A DNA stretch of 64,000 nucleotides, taken from NCBI GenBank assembly GCA_032209605.1, contig JASFXZ010000003.1, positions 37,226,762 to 37,290,761 of the forward strand. Direction: 5' to 3'. The notes under the pieces were generated by a model. It was not told the DNA's origin. It made no database searches and worked only from the letters and a program-made list of their open reading frames with translations. Position numbers and translations under genes: made by a program. Each line of letters opens with the position of its first letter. The stretch's first letter is position 1. Origin of the DNA: Mactromeris polynyma (Eukaryota > Mollusca > Bivalvia > Venerida > Mactridae). Shown one piece after another: positions 11,260-22,825 of this stretch.

Positions 11260-14200
11260 TTGATCAACTCCGAGATCATTTTATCTATGTCGTTTTCTTT
11301 AATACAATTATTTTTAAGGTCTTTTGCTTTACATCGAAGTTTCTTAGAAACTTCATGCTCAGTAGCATTTGCTACATCTATGGCACTGTAAACAAGCATT
11401 CCTATATCTAACGGAAGAAATAAGGCACCAACTACCCCACCGGCAATGTGGAAACCTTGAGAAATACGGCCCATTGTACGGAAGACGGTTATTACGCCAC
11501 TTGCTACATCCATAGATAGGTCAGCTAGCCTTATACCACCTTGAACCGACGTCATAACTAGGTTCCATACAACACCCCATCCGATTGAAGCTGTACCGAA
11601 GAACATAGTGCTCCAAAACGAACTCCAGCCTGGAAGCTCCTCTTCTATATTATGCAACTCCTGTAGAGTTGTTGACATCTGGTAACACCTATTCAGCAAC
11701 CGCTCTCTCACAACATCAATCTTTGTAAGAAGATCATTGGCTTGGTTTTCTATGTTGTTTGCATTAACAGCCTCACCAATACCGGCTCCTCCAGCTGTTA
11801 CTCCTCCAGCACCGCCAACTACCCCACCTGAAATGTACACGATTGTATTACAGCTGACGTCCTCTTGCAATAAAAATATCTGCAGTCCGTTTGGTATGCA
11901 GTGTTACAATAACGTTGTTAGAGGCGTGACATTTGACTGATAGTATTTTTATCATTTCGCATATTATTTGTTTTATCATTTTTAAAAACTTAAATTGACT
12001 ATCGAGAGTGTAAGTACACAAACGCCACTCGGATGTTTCGAAGTAAACTCAACAACGGTAAGGATAAAGCCGATATTTCGCGGCTTTATAGAACTGTGTA
12101 TTGAATTATGTCGGCCGGTAACAAAGGAACTGATTTTTGCATTTCATAAAATTAGAGAACGACCAATTGTAAAATGAAATTGATTTTAAATGTGAAATGG
12201 AAACTGTTAACTGTCTTAAATATGCTGTGTCTGCTTCTTAAGTAAGTGTACAATACAAGTCTTACCAACGATGATAAGACCAAGTGAGGCTCCGGCCGTG
12301 ACAAATGATAATCCAAAACCAATAGCTGAAAGAATTCCTCCAGCTACAGCAGCACTTGATCCAACTGTCTTCGATATATCCACAGCTAGAATATTACATA
12401 GGAGGAATGAGTACTAATAGTAACAAATGGTTACACTTTGTATGAAATTGATTATCAATATTTTGTATCACTTGTCACCACATCAGATACTTTTCTTACC
12501 GTTAGTATTCATTTGACACCGTGGCAATGTGGCAAAATAACAATATAATCAGTTTCTTGAAATACGGTTACATGTTTTATGTTTTGATCGGTAGATTATT
12601 TTATTAGAAATTTGAACATAGCTGGCCAATATGTCAAAATTACCCTGCCAGATTTATAGCCGGAAAATGTTCGGTGGAGCCGTATTACACTCCTGGTACC
12701 CATTGTCAACGCAACATTCGCTTATGTGTTAGAAATATCTTAATACGCTTTGGTGCTAATCGTCATAAATGGGTGTTGAAGGCAAATCATATTGATGTAC
12801 GGCTAAAGTGTTTTGTTGTCGTTGACATATACTCTATTATGGCAATGATGATGAACATAATTGTTTTAAAAGCAAATGGTCGATGGGACCGTGCCTAATA
12901 CCCTTGTTGAGAGTTCAATGTTTGTAGTTATTTTAATATATGTTTTATGTTAATGAAAACGAAAACTAGTTTGAATAAATATTGTTTGTTACAATATCAA
13001 AGAATTTTGAAAACAAGTTTTGTCATTTCTACTACTGACTAAAGTGAATATTTGACTTTGTGTTTTGTAAACTTGTTGTTTTTAAGAGGTAACGATGTTT
13101 CAAAAAATCGAGTTGACGCTGAACATAGAAATAAAACAAAAAATAAAAGATCCTGAATTCATCGAGACCTGTGTCTGTGTTTTTTTTAGAATTTAAAATT
13201 GTTTTGACGTCAATAAAGCTATTTTGTTATCTGAATTATTTGTTTTAAAAAAAAGTGTACGATACACGTCGTGCATTGTAGTGCCACATATAGGCCGTGC
13301 CGCATTCAGGCCGCGTAACGAGGCGAACTATATGCGGCGAAAAGGCATGGTCATGCCGCATATAGATATTTTATGTATTGTCCTATTTAAAGTCATCATC
13401 ATCATCAACATTATGATATATCACATTTGATCATCATCACCGATAATCCATTACACATTATCGATTATTGATCAATATTAATTTATCAACAATAATCGAA
13501 CACCAGTCATCAAAATGTGATCACTAACTAACGATCATCTAACACCGATAATCGATCACCGTCATTGATCACAAATAATCGATTACCGACCACTGATTGT
13601 CGATCGGAGATTGATAAATTAATTACAGATTATCAACTATTGATCACCTATCATTGGTCACCGATAATCGATACATGATCGTCCATCATCAACAGAAAAA
13701 TATGCTGAAATAAAATGTTGTTTAATCTAAACCCGATCTTCGAGCAGTGAAAAGCGAATAACCATTAACATATCATTTGATCACATCGCCACAACCGCAG
13801 AAGGTAGTACCCCGGATCAAACCGCGACATTCGGACTGGTAATGCAGTGCGATAGACTGCGCTAGACGGGGATTCATGATAAATTGAGTACTTACTAAAT
13901 GTGCTATGTAGAACGCACCTTGACGCTTAACAAAAATATAAAACAGTATGGCATAATGTTGGATCAAATAAATAAACTCTCCAGCATCCTCTTGGGGCTA
14001 AATTCATTTGTCTAAGATGACATAAATGAACTGCAGCGTCTAGAAGGTTCAAACATAAATAATGTTTTCAATCAGCTGTTCTCAAGCGTTTAATTCTATT
14101 TCGGTTGTTAGATATTTGATGATAAAATATTAATTAAATGTTTATATGATAAATATGAGGCAGCACTGGGTCTGCCCATGCCATAACTTAAATAAAATAT

Positions 14201-14470
14201 AACTTAATTCGTGCCGATGACTAACAAAATCACAATATTTTAAGCATGCAATTTTCCAAGTGACTGGTATTCAAAAGTTTACCTTAAATGAAATAAAACG
14301 ATTTATGTATTCAATGAACACTGCTAGCAAATAATACGACAATACTCACCTCTTTTGACTCCGTCCATTTGGTCCGCTTGCGCCTTCAATGACTCTACAA
14401 TTGTTAAAACCAATTGTCGAAATTCCATTAAATCTTTTTTTAAAAGCCTGGCTTCGCGCTTTATATCCAT
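11244..14470 (-). CDS. Apolipoprotein-L-like protein, three coding exons
   Basis: Exons 14350-14470, 12266-12385 and 11244-11827 (minus strand) join through GT-AG introns with matching phases into 275 codons including the stop. Exon 1 starts at ATG 14470 and encodes a charged, probably helical segment. Exon 2 gives V-D-I-S-K-T-V-G-S-S followed by G-G-I-L-S-A-I-G-F-G and T-A-G-A-S-L-G, the glycine/alanine-rich hydrophobic hairpin typical of apolipoprotein L. Exon 3 continues with a second glycine-rich stretch, an amphipathic middle, the hydrophobic segment G-G-V-V-G-A-L-F-L-P-L-D-I and a final charged helix. ApoL proteins act on membranes, often as ion-channel-like or lipid-binding factors in immunity, and bivalves have expanded sets. 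The role of this one is inference. The final five codons and the TAG fall inside a tRNA-like sequence. The reading frame has no lesions. A 5' non-coding exon is possible, because an acceptor-like 'ttctcacag' precedes the ATG. Confidence 0.8.
13390..13690. repeat. Degenerate ATCGAT/GATCAC repeat array inside an ApoL-like intron
   Basis: About 300 bp made mainly of variants of 'accgataatcgatcac' and 'gatcatcatc', with many self-complementary ATCGAT and GATC cores. Spacing is irregular, so this is a degenerate array rather than a clean satellite. It lies in the first intron of the ApoL-like gene. Confidence 0.6.
13790..13875 (-). repeat. tRNA-like SINE head in an ApoL-like intron
   Basis: On the minus strand the segment reads with an A-box-like 'tagcgcagtctatcgc' and a B-box-like 'ggtttgatccg' at tRNA spacing. 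Pairing in the acceptor arm is poor, so a SINE head is more likely than a working tRNA. Confidence 0.4.
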
Positions 14471-14494
14471 TTTCCACTCATAAAACCCTGTGAG

Positions 14495-15515
14495 AATGGT
14501 ATATATGTTAGTATACTAGTTTCGTTAGTTTTATTTGAATCCGGGTGTTATATACTCTCCCACGGCTGAATAAGCAACATTCCATCTAAATACTTCGCCA
14601 GGATTGGTTCAACATGCTGGGGTTCACAATCACGGCGCTGGCTAAATGACTGGGGTTTTAAATTTAACAATCACGGTGTATGCTACTTGTTTATAAGCTC
14701 GTATTTATAATCAGCTTGTTTATCGTATTTTTGTCAAGAAACAAGGAATATGTGTCAAGTGAGATGGCTATTGGATATCATGTATTTGTCATATATATTG
14801 AAAATATTCATTATCAATATTCAAAATATTATCGAAATGAAGTGAGGTATATTTGAACGCATCACCCACATTCGAGTTTCTTTGGACAACGATAAAACTT
14901 TTAAAACAGAATAAGAAATATATCGGCTATAAATTGAGCACGATTAGTTTCCAGAGGAATACCTACTGATTTATCAAAATAAGTAAAGATATTGTCCAGT
15001 AAAAAACTGTAATTCATTGAGGTAAATAATGCCATTTTATGGTTGCAGGCATACATGCTGATTGCGCTCAAATGTTTTCCGATTAAATGTGTAAGTTTGT
15101 TTTTTATTAATTAATTCATGAGAGTATAAAGAGTGGAGAAATCAAAAGTAGAGATATTCAAAGCTCTTAAATCTAAAGAATGTAATTTATCTAAAACTTC
15201 AGTAGATTTTTGTTTGCCATACAAAGGTTTATACCGGAGTTTTAAAACGCTTTATTGCAACTTCAGATTGAAAAGCCGTGAATAATTAGTTAGAGATTAA
15301 GAAAGTTGTGTAGTAGTAGTATAACAATGGAAAAGGCAGATTTTTTGACAAGGGTTAGACATTTTTTACTGATATACATGATACACAATAACATACATTA
15401 TGCATTTGCGTGCAAATAAAAAACAACACAGTTTGTTGTGAAATGAAAACGCCTGAAGAAATCAGATAAAAAGGAAACTAGACATGTGCCCTAAGGACAC
15501 AGATGCCCCAACTAC
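14495..15515. other. 5' flank of the ApoL-like gene
   Basis: The minus strand has 'agtatataac' near 14548-14557, a possible TATA-like element upstream of the first coding exon. No further exon or element was recognised. Confidence 0.3.
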
Positions 15516-15519
15516 CCGC

Positions 15520-16540
15520 CTTTGTCACAAGAGCAAGGGTCAGTACTCTTCCTACAGTTGATGAATGTACATTACCATTACCAAGTGCAAAACTTCTTTA
15601 GTATTCTTGCGAAGTTTTATGACTCGACCTCTCCCTTTGGACATATACATGCCACAAAATTGTGTGACAGACAGATAGATGGACAAACAAAAGAATATAT
15701 ATGTCCCCCGAAAAAGTTTGGTCATAAAAAGTAATCCCATACTTTCCACCTTCAAATATGCCTACGTATCAGATTTATGTCTATAATTTCAGTTGAACTT
15801 AAGGAATTAAGTAAAAATTGTAGTACCTGTGACCTTGATCCTAGGTGCAAAACTGTACATGCAGACTTAAGTCTTTGTGATGGTTTATAACTGTATCTCA
15901 ACCACTTTTAGAGATAAGTATTATACTAAATTCAAATGCTCTATATGTCTTATTTTAGTTATGTAAAGGGTCATAGCCACAACGCCCCAGATCCACAACC
16001 GAACTTAGTGGTTAACATTTCTCTTAAGTTTCATGACTCTTGCTCATACACAAATCTCAATAGCAGTGACGCAAGCTTCCATATTGCATATGCACTTGTC
16101 AGTAAGCCACGGGCTATAGCTACCCCAAGTTCATGAGCGCACATGTAGGTGAACATTTTTGTAACGTAACATGACTCTGGCTCTCATTCTTTGCAAATAT
16201 GTGCGACATTATGTTGTATGTTCTTAATGACATAATGGCTACAGACGCCACACACAAAATACAAGGTGCAAATCTTCTCATACTGCTTAACAATCATGCA
16301 AGAATATGTGACTCTGGCTCCTATACTGTTGGAGATATGCGTTATACAATATAACAGGCTCAATAGACTATTTTTAACTAAGTTGCACATGTTGTGCGAA
16401 GCAACACACACACATAGCATAGGTGCACAACTTCACATGCTGGATAACATTTCTGTAACGCTGTGACGCTGGTTCATATATTATGGACGTGCGAAACAAG
16501 ATTATGTGACGGACGGATAGGAGAAACATGTACTTTATTT
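15520..16540 (+). repeat. Degenerate bivalve-type dispersed repeat
   Basis: Contains phrases that recur in bivalve repeats: 'gtgtgacagacagatagatg' near 15660, 'gcccccgaaaa'-like text near 15706, and repeated 'ctctggctc'/'gtgcaaaactt' blocks at intervals to 16510. Some blocks resemble the tandem repeat at 32.3-32.9 kb. No coding content was supported. Confidence 0.4.
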
Positions 16541-16546
16541 GTGTAA

Positions 16547-19447
16547 AATGAAACCAATTTAATTTCATTAAACGGTAGGCAGTTACATGTACAGAATCTC
16601 ATATCAAAACATTTGAACAAATTACAATGTACAGAAATTATATCTTTGTTTGAAAGAAACGATATTGTTATGTTTACAGAGACATGGTCGAGCGCTTCAG
16701 ATGATACTCAATATTACAATTTTAAATGTTTTGCTTTGCATAGAAAAAGATCGAAACGAGCAAAACGTGAATCGGGTGGTATTAGTTTGTATATCCGAGA
16801 TAAATTTGTGAGTGAAAAAACATTGTTTTATCAAAGCGAAGACGATTTGTTATGGTTGAGATTGGATGGTAAACTGTTGTCATTAGAAAACGATTTATTC
16901 ATAGGTATTTGTTATGTCATGCCAGAAAGCAGCAATAGGTACAATTCAGTAGATCAAAATATTTTTGACCGGCTGTTAGAGTCAGTAGCTTGTATTCATA
17001 ATACGTCCGGTGATAAATGTAATATTATATTGGCGGGTGATTTTAATAGTCGCACTTCAGTTAAACCAGACTTTGTGATTGATGATTGTGTTTCAAACTT
17101 TACTGATATTTTACCTGATGATTATGTAGCTGATGATTTTATTCCAAGGTATTCACAAGACAAAGGGAATGTCAATACAAATGGTAATGTTTTTTTAGAT
17201 TTTTGCAAACATACTCAATTAAGAATTTTAAATGGTCGTGTAGGTGACGACGCAGGTATCGGAAAATATACTTTTGTTGGTCATAGAGGTTGTAGTGTAG
17301 TTGATTACTTCGTTGTGTCGGAACGTATTTTTCCGTTATTTGTAAAATTTGCTGTTTATGATCCAAATTGTTTATCTGATCACTGTATTGTTGAATGTTG
17401 CATGGAAAATACATGTACTATTGGTAACGATAATTTAAGGAATGTAGATGACTATACGATAACTGATAGTACGACAAATGAGTTCGAAGAGATACATTAT
17501 AGATATCGTTGGTCAAACGAGAAAAAAAGTGATTACATACAATCCATTAACTCAGATTGTTTTATTGCCTCCTCAGAAAATGTTACAGTTGCAACAAAAT
17601 CGGCAGATGATATTGCTAGCTTAGAAACGCACCTTTGTATTTTTTCTGATCTATTGAATTCTGTAACAGATAAACTTTTTAAAAGAAAAGTCAGTCGAAC
17701 AAATATTGCAGAAAAAGACAAGCACGTTTGGTATGATGACTCATGTAAGACAAAACATAGAGAATTCCTTTTATCCTTAAATTGTTTTCGAAAAAATAAA
17801 ACTGATACGAACCGCCATGTTATGGTTAAAAGTCGGACTTATTACAAATGCACATTACGAAACTCTAAAAAGCAATATAAACTATCCCAAACAACTATTC
17901 TTGAAAAAAATAAAACAAAAAATGCGAAATTATATTGGAATATGCTTAAAGATGTGTCCCATGTAAAGTTGCCAAATATCCAACTAACCTGTTTTGAAGA
18001 ATATTTTAAAGCCGTCAATAACCCAAATGATCACTTTTTCAGTCCCGACGAAGATATCTTATACTTTAATGAGCGTTTCCTTAACAATGAATTTGATATA
18101 ATGTTTAAAGAATTGGACGAGGAAATACTGCCTAAAGAAATATTTCAAGCCATCAAACAACTAAAAACTGGACCAGATACTTTTTTAAATGAATATTTTA
18201 TGTATGGTGCTGAAACACTTATGCCTTTTTTGCATTGTTTATTCAATGTTGTCTTGGATACAGGATGTTTTCCAACTTCTTGGTCAGAAGGATATATAAT
18301 ACCATTACACAAAAAGGGAAATATTGACGATCCAAATAATTATCGTGGAATAACATTGTTAAGTGTCTTAGGAAAACTGTTCACTAGAATTTTGAATAAT
18401 CGTCTAAATAACTGGGCAGAATATTATAATGTATACTTAGAATCCCAGGCTGGATTTAGGAGAGGTATGTGTTCCACTGACAATATTTTTATTTTACATG
18501 GTCTTATAACACATATGATTAATACCGGGAAAAAACTATATTGTTGTTTTGTAGACTTCAGTAAAGCTTTTGATTATATAGAAAGAAATGCATTATGGAC
18601 AAAATTGATTAAATTTGGAGTTCATGGAAAACTTTTGAAAGTAATAAAAAGTATGTATGAAGATATTAAAACACGTATAAAGTTTGATAATAAGCTAAGT
18701 AACGATTTTTTATGCATGTTGGGAGTTAGACAAGGTGAATGTCTTTCTCCATTTTTATTTTCTATGTTTCTCAACGACATAGAAGAACATTTTTGCACAA
18801 ACAACTTTGAAGGAGTCGAAATATACATGACAAAACTATTTTTATTGCTTTATGCCGATGACATTGTCATTTTATCGGAAACACCGGAAAGCCTTCAACA
18901 TGGTTTAAATTTGTTGTCAGATTACTGTCTAAAATGGAAACTAAAAGTAAATGTTAATAAAACCAAAATAATCGTTTTTCGTAAAGCTGGTATCTTGCCA
19001 CGTAATATTGTTTTCACGTACGATAACAATCCTGTAGAAATAGTGAAATCCCTATCATATGTAGGCATCATTTTTAGTCAAGGTGGTTCATTTAAGGAAA
19101 CCCAATTAAATTTTTCGCATAAAGCGTTAAAGGCAATTTTTAAACTAAACAAATATTTACTGAAATTTGAAAATGTTTCTATTTCACACAAACTTGAATT
19201 GTTTGACAAACTTATATTGCCAATTTTATCTTATGGGTGCGAGATATGGGGTTTTAATAACGCCGAAAATATCGAAAGGATACACACCATATTTTGCAAA
19301 AATATATTACAAGTAAAACGTACAACCCAATATGACTTTGTTCACGGTATTCTAGGCAGGATTTGTTTAAAAAATATAGTTTACTTGCGCATCGTAAAAT
19401 TTTGGCTTAAAATCGTAAATAGTAAAGATTTAAAATTTCGTAAATGA
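16547..19447 (+). CDS. LINE endonuclease/reverse transcriptase
   Basis: The frame is open from 16547. An internal TTG at 16613 is not a convincing start, and the true start is probably lost. Counting from 16613, the endonuclease motifs are T-E-T-W (Glu about 23), G-D-F-N-S-R (Asp about 143) and S-D-H (about 255-257), so the catalytic residues are present. The reverse transcriptase shows P-L-H-K-K-G, F-V-D-F-S-K-A-F-D (about 648), the L-G-V-R-Q-G-E-C-L-S-P block and the catalytic Y-A-D-D at 747-750. The frame stops at TGA 19445. Homologous sequence then continues to about 19880 only after frameshifts: a D-V-W-L-Q-Y block, then H-N-L-R-I-E-S-G-R, then a Cys-x2-Cys...D-E-Y-H-F-I-L-E-C knuckle. 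Activity in target-primed reverse transcription is known for the family. This copy looks disabled only at its C-terminus. Confidence 0.9.
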   Translation, partial: NETNLISLNGRQLHVQNLISKHLNKLQCTEIISLFERNDIVMFTETWSSASDDTQYYNFKCFALHRKRSKRAKRESGGISLYIRDKFVSEKTLFYQSEDDLLWLRLDGKLLSLENDLFIGICYVMPESSNRYNSVDQNIFDRLLESVACIHNTSGDKCNIILAGDFNSRTSVKPDFVIDDCVSNFTDILPDDYVADDFIPRYSQDKGNVNTNGNVFLDFCKHTQLRILNGRVGDDAGIGKYTFVGHRGCSVVDYFVVSERIFPLFVKFAVYDPNCLSDHCIVECCMENTCTIGNDNLRNVDDYTITDSTTNEFEEIHYRYRWSNEKKSDYIQSINSDCFIASSENVTVATKSADDIASLETHLCIFSDLLNSVTDKLFKRKVSRTNIAEKDKHVWYDDSCKTKHREFLLSLNCFRKNKTDTNRHVMVKSRTYYKCTLRNSKKQYKLSQTTILEKNKTKNAKLYWNMLKDVSHVKLPNIQLTCFEEYFKAVNNPNDHFFSPDEDILYFNERFLNNEFDIMFKELDEEILPKEIFQAIKQLKTGPDTFLNEYFMYGAETLMPFLHCLFNVVLDTGCFPTSWSEGYIIPLHKKGNIDDPNNYRGITLLSVLGKLFTRILNNRLNNWAEYYNVYLESQAGFRRGMCSTDNIFILHGLITHMINTGKKLYCCFVDFSKAFDYIERNALWTKLIKFGVHGKLLKVIKSMYEDIKTRIKFDNKLSNDFLCMLGVRQGECLSPFLFSMFLNDIEEHFCTNNFEGVEIYMTKLFLLLYADDIVILSETPESLQHGLNLLSDYCLKWKLKVNVNKTKIIVFRKAGILPRNIVFTYDNNPVEIVKSLSYVGIIFSQGGSFKETQLNFSHKALKAIFKLNKYLLKFENVSISHKLELFDKLILPILSYGCEIWGFNNAENIERIHTIFCKNILQVKRTTQYDFVHGILGRICLKNIVYLRIVKFWLKIVNSKDLKFRK

Positions 19448-20350
19448 TTTACAATACATTAAAAAGAGATGCCGAGATAATCCCGAACAAAACATCATGG
19501 GTGACGTCTGTTAGGGATCTATTATCTAGATTAGGTTTTCATGATGTATGGCTCCAATACTCTAGATATTCCTAAATTTAGAATTGCTATGACTAGACTT
19601 ATTGTATCCTCTCATAACCTAAGAATCGAATCCGGCAGATGGCAAAGACCAAAATTAGAAAGAGAAAATAGAAAATGTTTTTATTGTGATAAGTAGACGA
19701 ATATCATTTCATTCTCGAATGTGAACTTTATAATGAACTCCGTAAATTGTATATAAAGAGTTATTACTGGAAAAGACCAAGTATGTTAAAATTGAGGTTA
19801 TTATTTGAAAATCAAAACGAAACTGTCATGAAGAAATTAAGCGTATTCATCTTCAAAGCGCTGGAAATACGAAAAGATATTTAATTAAAATTGTAATATG
19901 AATATATCAAACAAAACAAATTGTACACTTTGTTTTTTCATCGACTTCACAAATGTATGTAAACTATTGCACGTCGCAATGTTATACGGATATAGATAAG
20001 AAATTTACAATCAATACACATATAACATTGTATCATATTTACATACAGTATAACAATATTGATCTTACACATTCTTACGATAATATGGTAATGACTGATA
20101 ACATAGTATATATACGAGTATTTATAAGTATTATTATTTCATACACATGTTTTTTCGCTATCGCATGTATGTTTTATTACATAGTCAATTTCAGTTTGTT
20201 CTTCAACTATAACGTTATATGTTCGTATATGTGTTATAGTGTTCCTTCTCCGTCTCATAGATATATGTGTGTATATATGTATATATTGTTTGTCCTCATG
20301 GGCCATATGGCTTACTGGACTTAAATGAAAATAAACTCTCATTTATTTAT
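16547..20350 (+). mobile_element. Non-LTR retrotransposon (jockey/CR1-like LINE), 5' truncated
   Basis: The element holds one long apurinic-endonuclease plus reverse transcriptase frame, a frameshifted C-terminal zinc-knuckle region and an AT-rich 3' part. The 3' part ends near 20350 after 'gggccatatggctt' and an 'atttatttatt' tail. The 5' end lies at about 16547-16580: the open frame begins abruptly, the first conserved N-G-L block of the endonuclease is not recognisable, and no separate gag frame is seen. It is therefore probably a 5'-truncated insertion. No target-site duplication could be made out. Confidence 0.85.
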
Positions 20351-20530
20351 TATACATGATAGTCGAATAGTAGTCATTGCGTTCATTACGTTGTCTTTAG
20401 TAGTAGTCATGTGTTGACATTTGATAGTCGATAGTTTTTAATAATAGTTATGTGTTCACTTAGTCTTTAATAGCAGTAACATGCTTATTACCTTGTCTTT
20501 CATAGTAGTACTGCATTCATTGCTTTGTTT
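20350..20530. repeat. Short degenerate tandem repeat after the LINE
   Basis: Three to four imperfect copies of a unit like 'ttgtctttagtagtagtcat' spaced about 50 bp apart. They directly follow the LINE 3' end. Confidence 0.4.
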
Positions 20531-20600
20531 AACTTATCTGGTGGAACATGTAATCACATTCTGGCCTTACTGTATATTTTACAATATCATTGAAAGGCAC
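20530..20600 (+). pseudogene. Possible SWIM-type zinc-finger scrap
   Basis: One frame reads S-G-G-T-C-N-H-I-L-A-L-L-Y, which resembles the C-N-H block of SWIM zinc fingers in transposon-associated proteins. The match is only about 15 residues and is not supported by flanking sequence. Confidence 0.2.
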
Positions 20601-21585
20601 AAAGCAAAATGGAATTAGGACAGCTATGTCATGGACGTGTGTTGCTATCGAGTCAGAACTCATGGTGAAGCTTTCTTTTGCCAAAGCAATCCCCGACAGA
20701 AAAGAATCAGGAAGCTCGTGCAAAAAGGCACGTAAGGGACAGGGGCGCAATATATGACCTGGCCGACCATAAATGGACAACTAGGAGAACCAAAGAGGAC
20801 AAACAGCGGGAATTAATTAATGGAAAAGATAACAGGACAAGTCAACAGGACAGCTGGCAACAATAGGCCGAAACTTGGGAGAAAATAACATGAACACTAC
20901 ATAAAGTGAAATAATTGCATCGGGGAAAGGGAAATTTAACATACATTTAAAACACAAACAAATAATGACCATACAGCGATATACAGCCTTGGAGCCTTCA
21001 GTAAAAATCGATTTAACAGCTAGCTAACCTTTTATTCAATAAATTATGTCACTTATGGCCTTCTGTAGAAACCACGTTGCATAAGAGCATGGGAATTTCA
21101 TGTAGTTGTTTGCGGACGCTTATTTAATACACATTTGAACTTTTGATTTAATCCGCTTAAAATTTACCAAGATATTTATTGTTGAATTATACACATATAT
21201 TTCAATGCTAAGATGAAACCTGAAGAAAAATCGGGGGCAATATTACCGAAACATCTTAAGTAAAATCTTATCCTTATCCTTAAAATTACATTTTCATTGA
21301 CTGGTTTATTTAACATAGAGGCTATTATATGGTCAAATCAGGAGTGATAAATGAATTTAGTATTAATGTTTTTTGTCATTAACATTCATAATGTGATTTT
21401 GGAATTAAATTCATTTGAAGTTCTGAACGTAAGTGAAACTATTTAAGATTCACTTAAGATGCTTCTGTAATACAGGCCCAGGGGTTACATTACAGCCAAA
21501 AGAGATTTTTTCTGAATTGTTTCGCATACATTGTAGTTCTGCGGCGACATTAAGAACAGTTTTTTGCTGGGTTTAATTTTTTAAA
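20600..21585. other. Non-coding stretch, nothing recognised
   Basis: No supported exon or element boundary. Confidence 0.4.
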
Positions 21586-21589
21586 GGGG

Positions 21590-22080
21590 GGTCTATATAG
21601 CCTGCAAGACAGTAACCGTCCTAGTAGGCCTGTTGTTGCAGCAATAAAGGGAAACATTGCTGCTGTTATAGCTATGGTAGATAAAGATGGCCTATATACT
21701 ATTTCCCAGAAAGCTAATAGCCTAGGCATTTCAGAAGGGACATCCATCATATTCTGACTAACTGTATGAAATTAAAGAAGCTGTGTGTTAGATGGATCTC
21801 CCACTTGTTGACACCAGACCAGAAGGCCGAGTGTTTCGATTGTGCCAAAAAAACTTCCGAATTGTTCACTGGGGATGAAACTTTGGTGTATTATTTTGAG
21901 CCCAGCGACAAATAAATAACAAACATTAGCTGAGTAAAATTCCAGACAAGGCCGGTCATTGCAAAGAGGAAAGAAAGCGCCAAGAAGGTTTTATAAGCCA
22001 ATTCTAGTGGCCCTGTTGTACAAATACATTGCGAACAGGGTAGAACCATCGCCGGCAGGTTTTACAAAAACAAGAGGGCC
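21590..22080 (+). pseudogene. Mariner-family transposase fragment
   Basis: Following frame changes, the translation gives an N-terminal helix-turn-helix piece (I-S-Q-K-A-N-S-L-G-I-S) and then L-K-K-L-C-V-R-W-I-S-H-L-L-T. Next come the first catalytic block T-G-D-E-T-L-V-Y-Y-F-E-P and R-P-V-I-A-K-R with S-A-K-K-V-L. These are characteristic of mariner (DD34D) transposases. Several stops and frameshifts are present, and the third catalytic region is missing because the copy ends near 22080 at a 'gggccatgatggccc' repeat. It is dead. Confidence 0.75.
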
Positions 22081-22335
22081 ATGATGGCCCTAAATCGCTC
22101 ACCCGAGTACACTGCCATTCGTATTTACGAAATAATAATTCATATTTACAAAAAAATAAGTTGTTTTTACGAAATATTATTTCGTATTGATGAAATAATA
22201 ATTCGTTTTCACGAAAATCATTTGTTTTTACGAAATACTTTTTCGTATTTACAAAATAATAATTCGTTTTGACAAAAATTAAGTACGAAATAAAAATTCG
22301 TATTTACGTAATAATTCATATTTACAAAAATAATC
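22068..22335. repeat. AT minisatellite with TTCGTATTTACGAAA-type unit
   Basis: Begins with the 'agggccatgatggccctaaa' motif familiar from bivalve repeats. It then carries about ten degenerate units related to 'ttcgtatttacgaaataat', each a small palindrome. The open frame across it is a by-product of the repeat. Confidence 0.7.
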
Positions 22336-22820
22336 CGAATCATCGAAAGAGGACAACCTATTATTCCTATGTTGGTGTAAAATGGCCTGATAGCATAGAT
22401 AGAAAAAAATCAATTTAATTCACTTTGGAAAATAAAGAACACTGTAAAAGTTTGTGTTTACCTATATTCAACCTTTTTTCCTTTAAGCATGTGACACCCA
22501 AATCCTAACATTTCTTGAGAAAATAATACAAGCTCAACAAGAGCAATGAATGCTTCTTTAGCTATTTATGACAAGCGGACCAGCAGAAGAGAACACCGCT
22601 CGTCTTTGATGTCTTTGCTAGTTGCCACCGTTCAGCAAAGGGACAACTACACCTCAGTAGTAAGCATAATTAAGTTGTATATAAATTTACGGTACCTTCA
22701 GTTTTAGTCATTCCTTTACTTCTTCCCCATCTAATAAAATTTACTTAAATTCAGTAAGACTGTTTAGGTAACAGTGTCATATTTTAGCAGAACATGTAGG
22801 TTCCATTATAACTATTATGA
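22336..22820. other. Non-coding stretch, possibly inside a decayed Harbinger element
   Basis: No gene recognised. Position between element scraps suggests it may be internal sequence of the Harbinger wreck ending at 23581. Confidence 0.25.
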
Positions 22821-22825
22821 TACTT

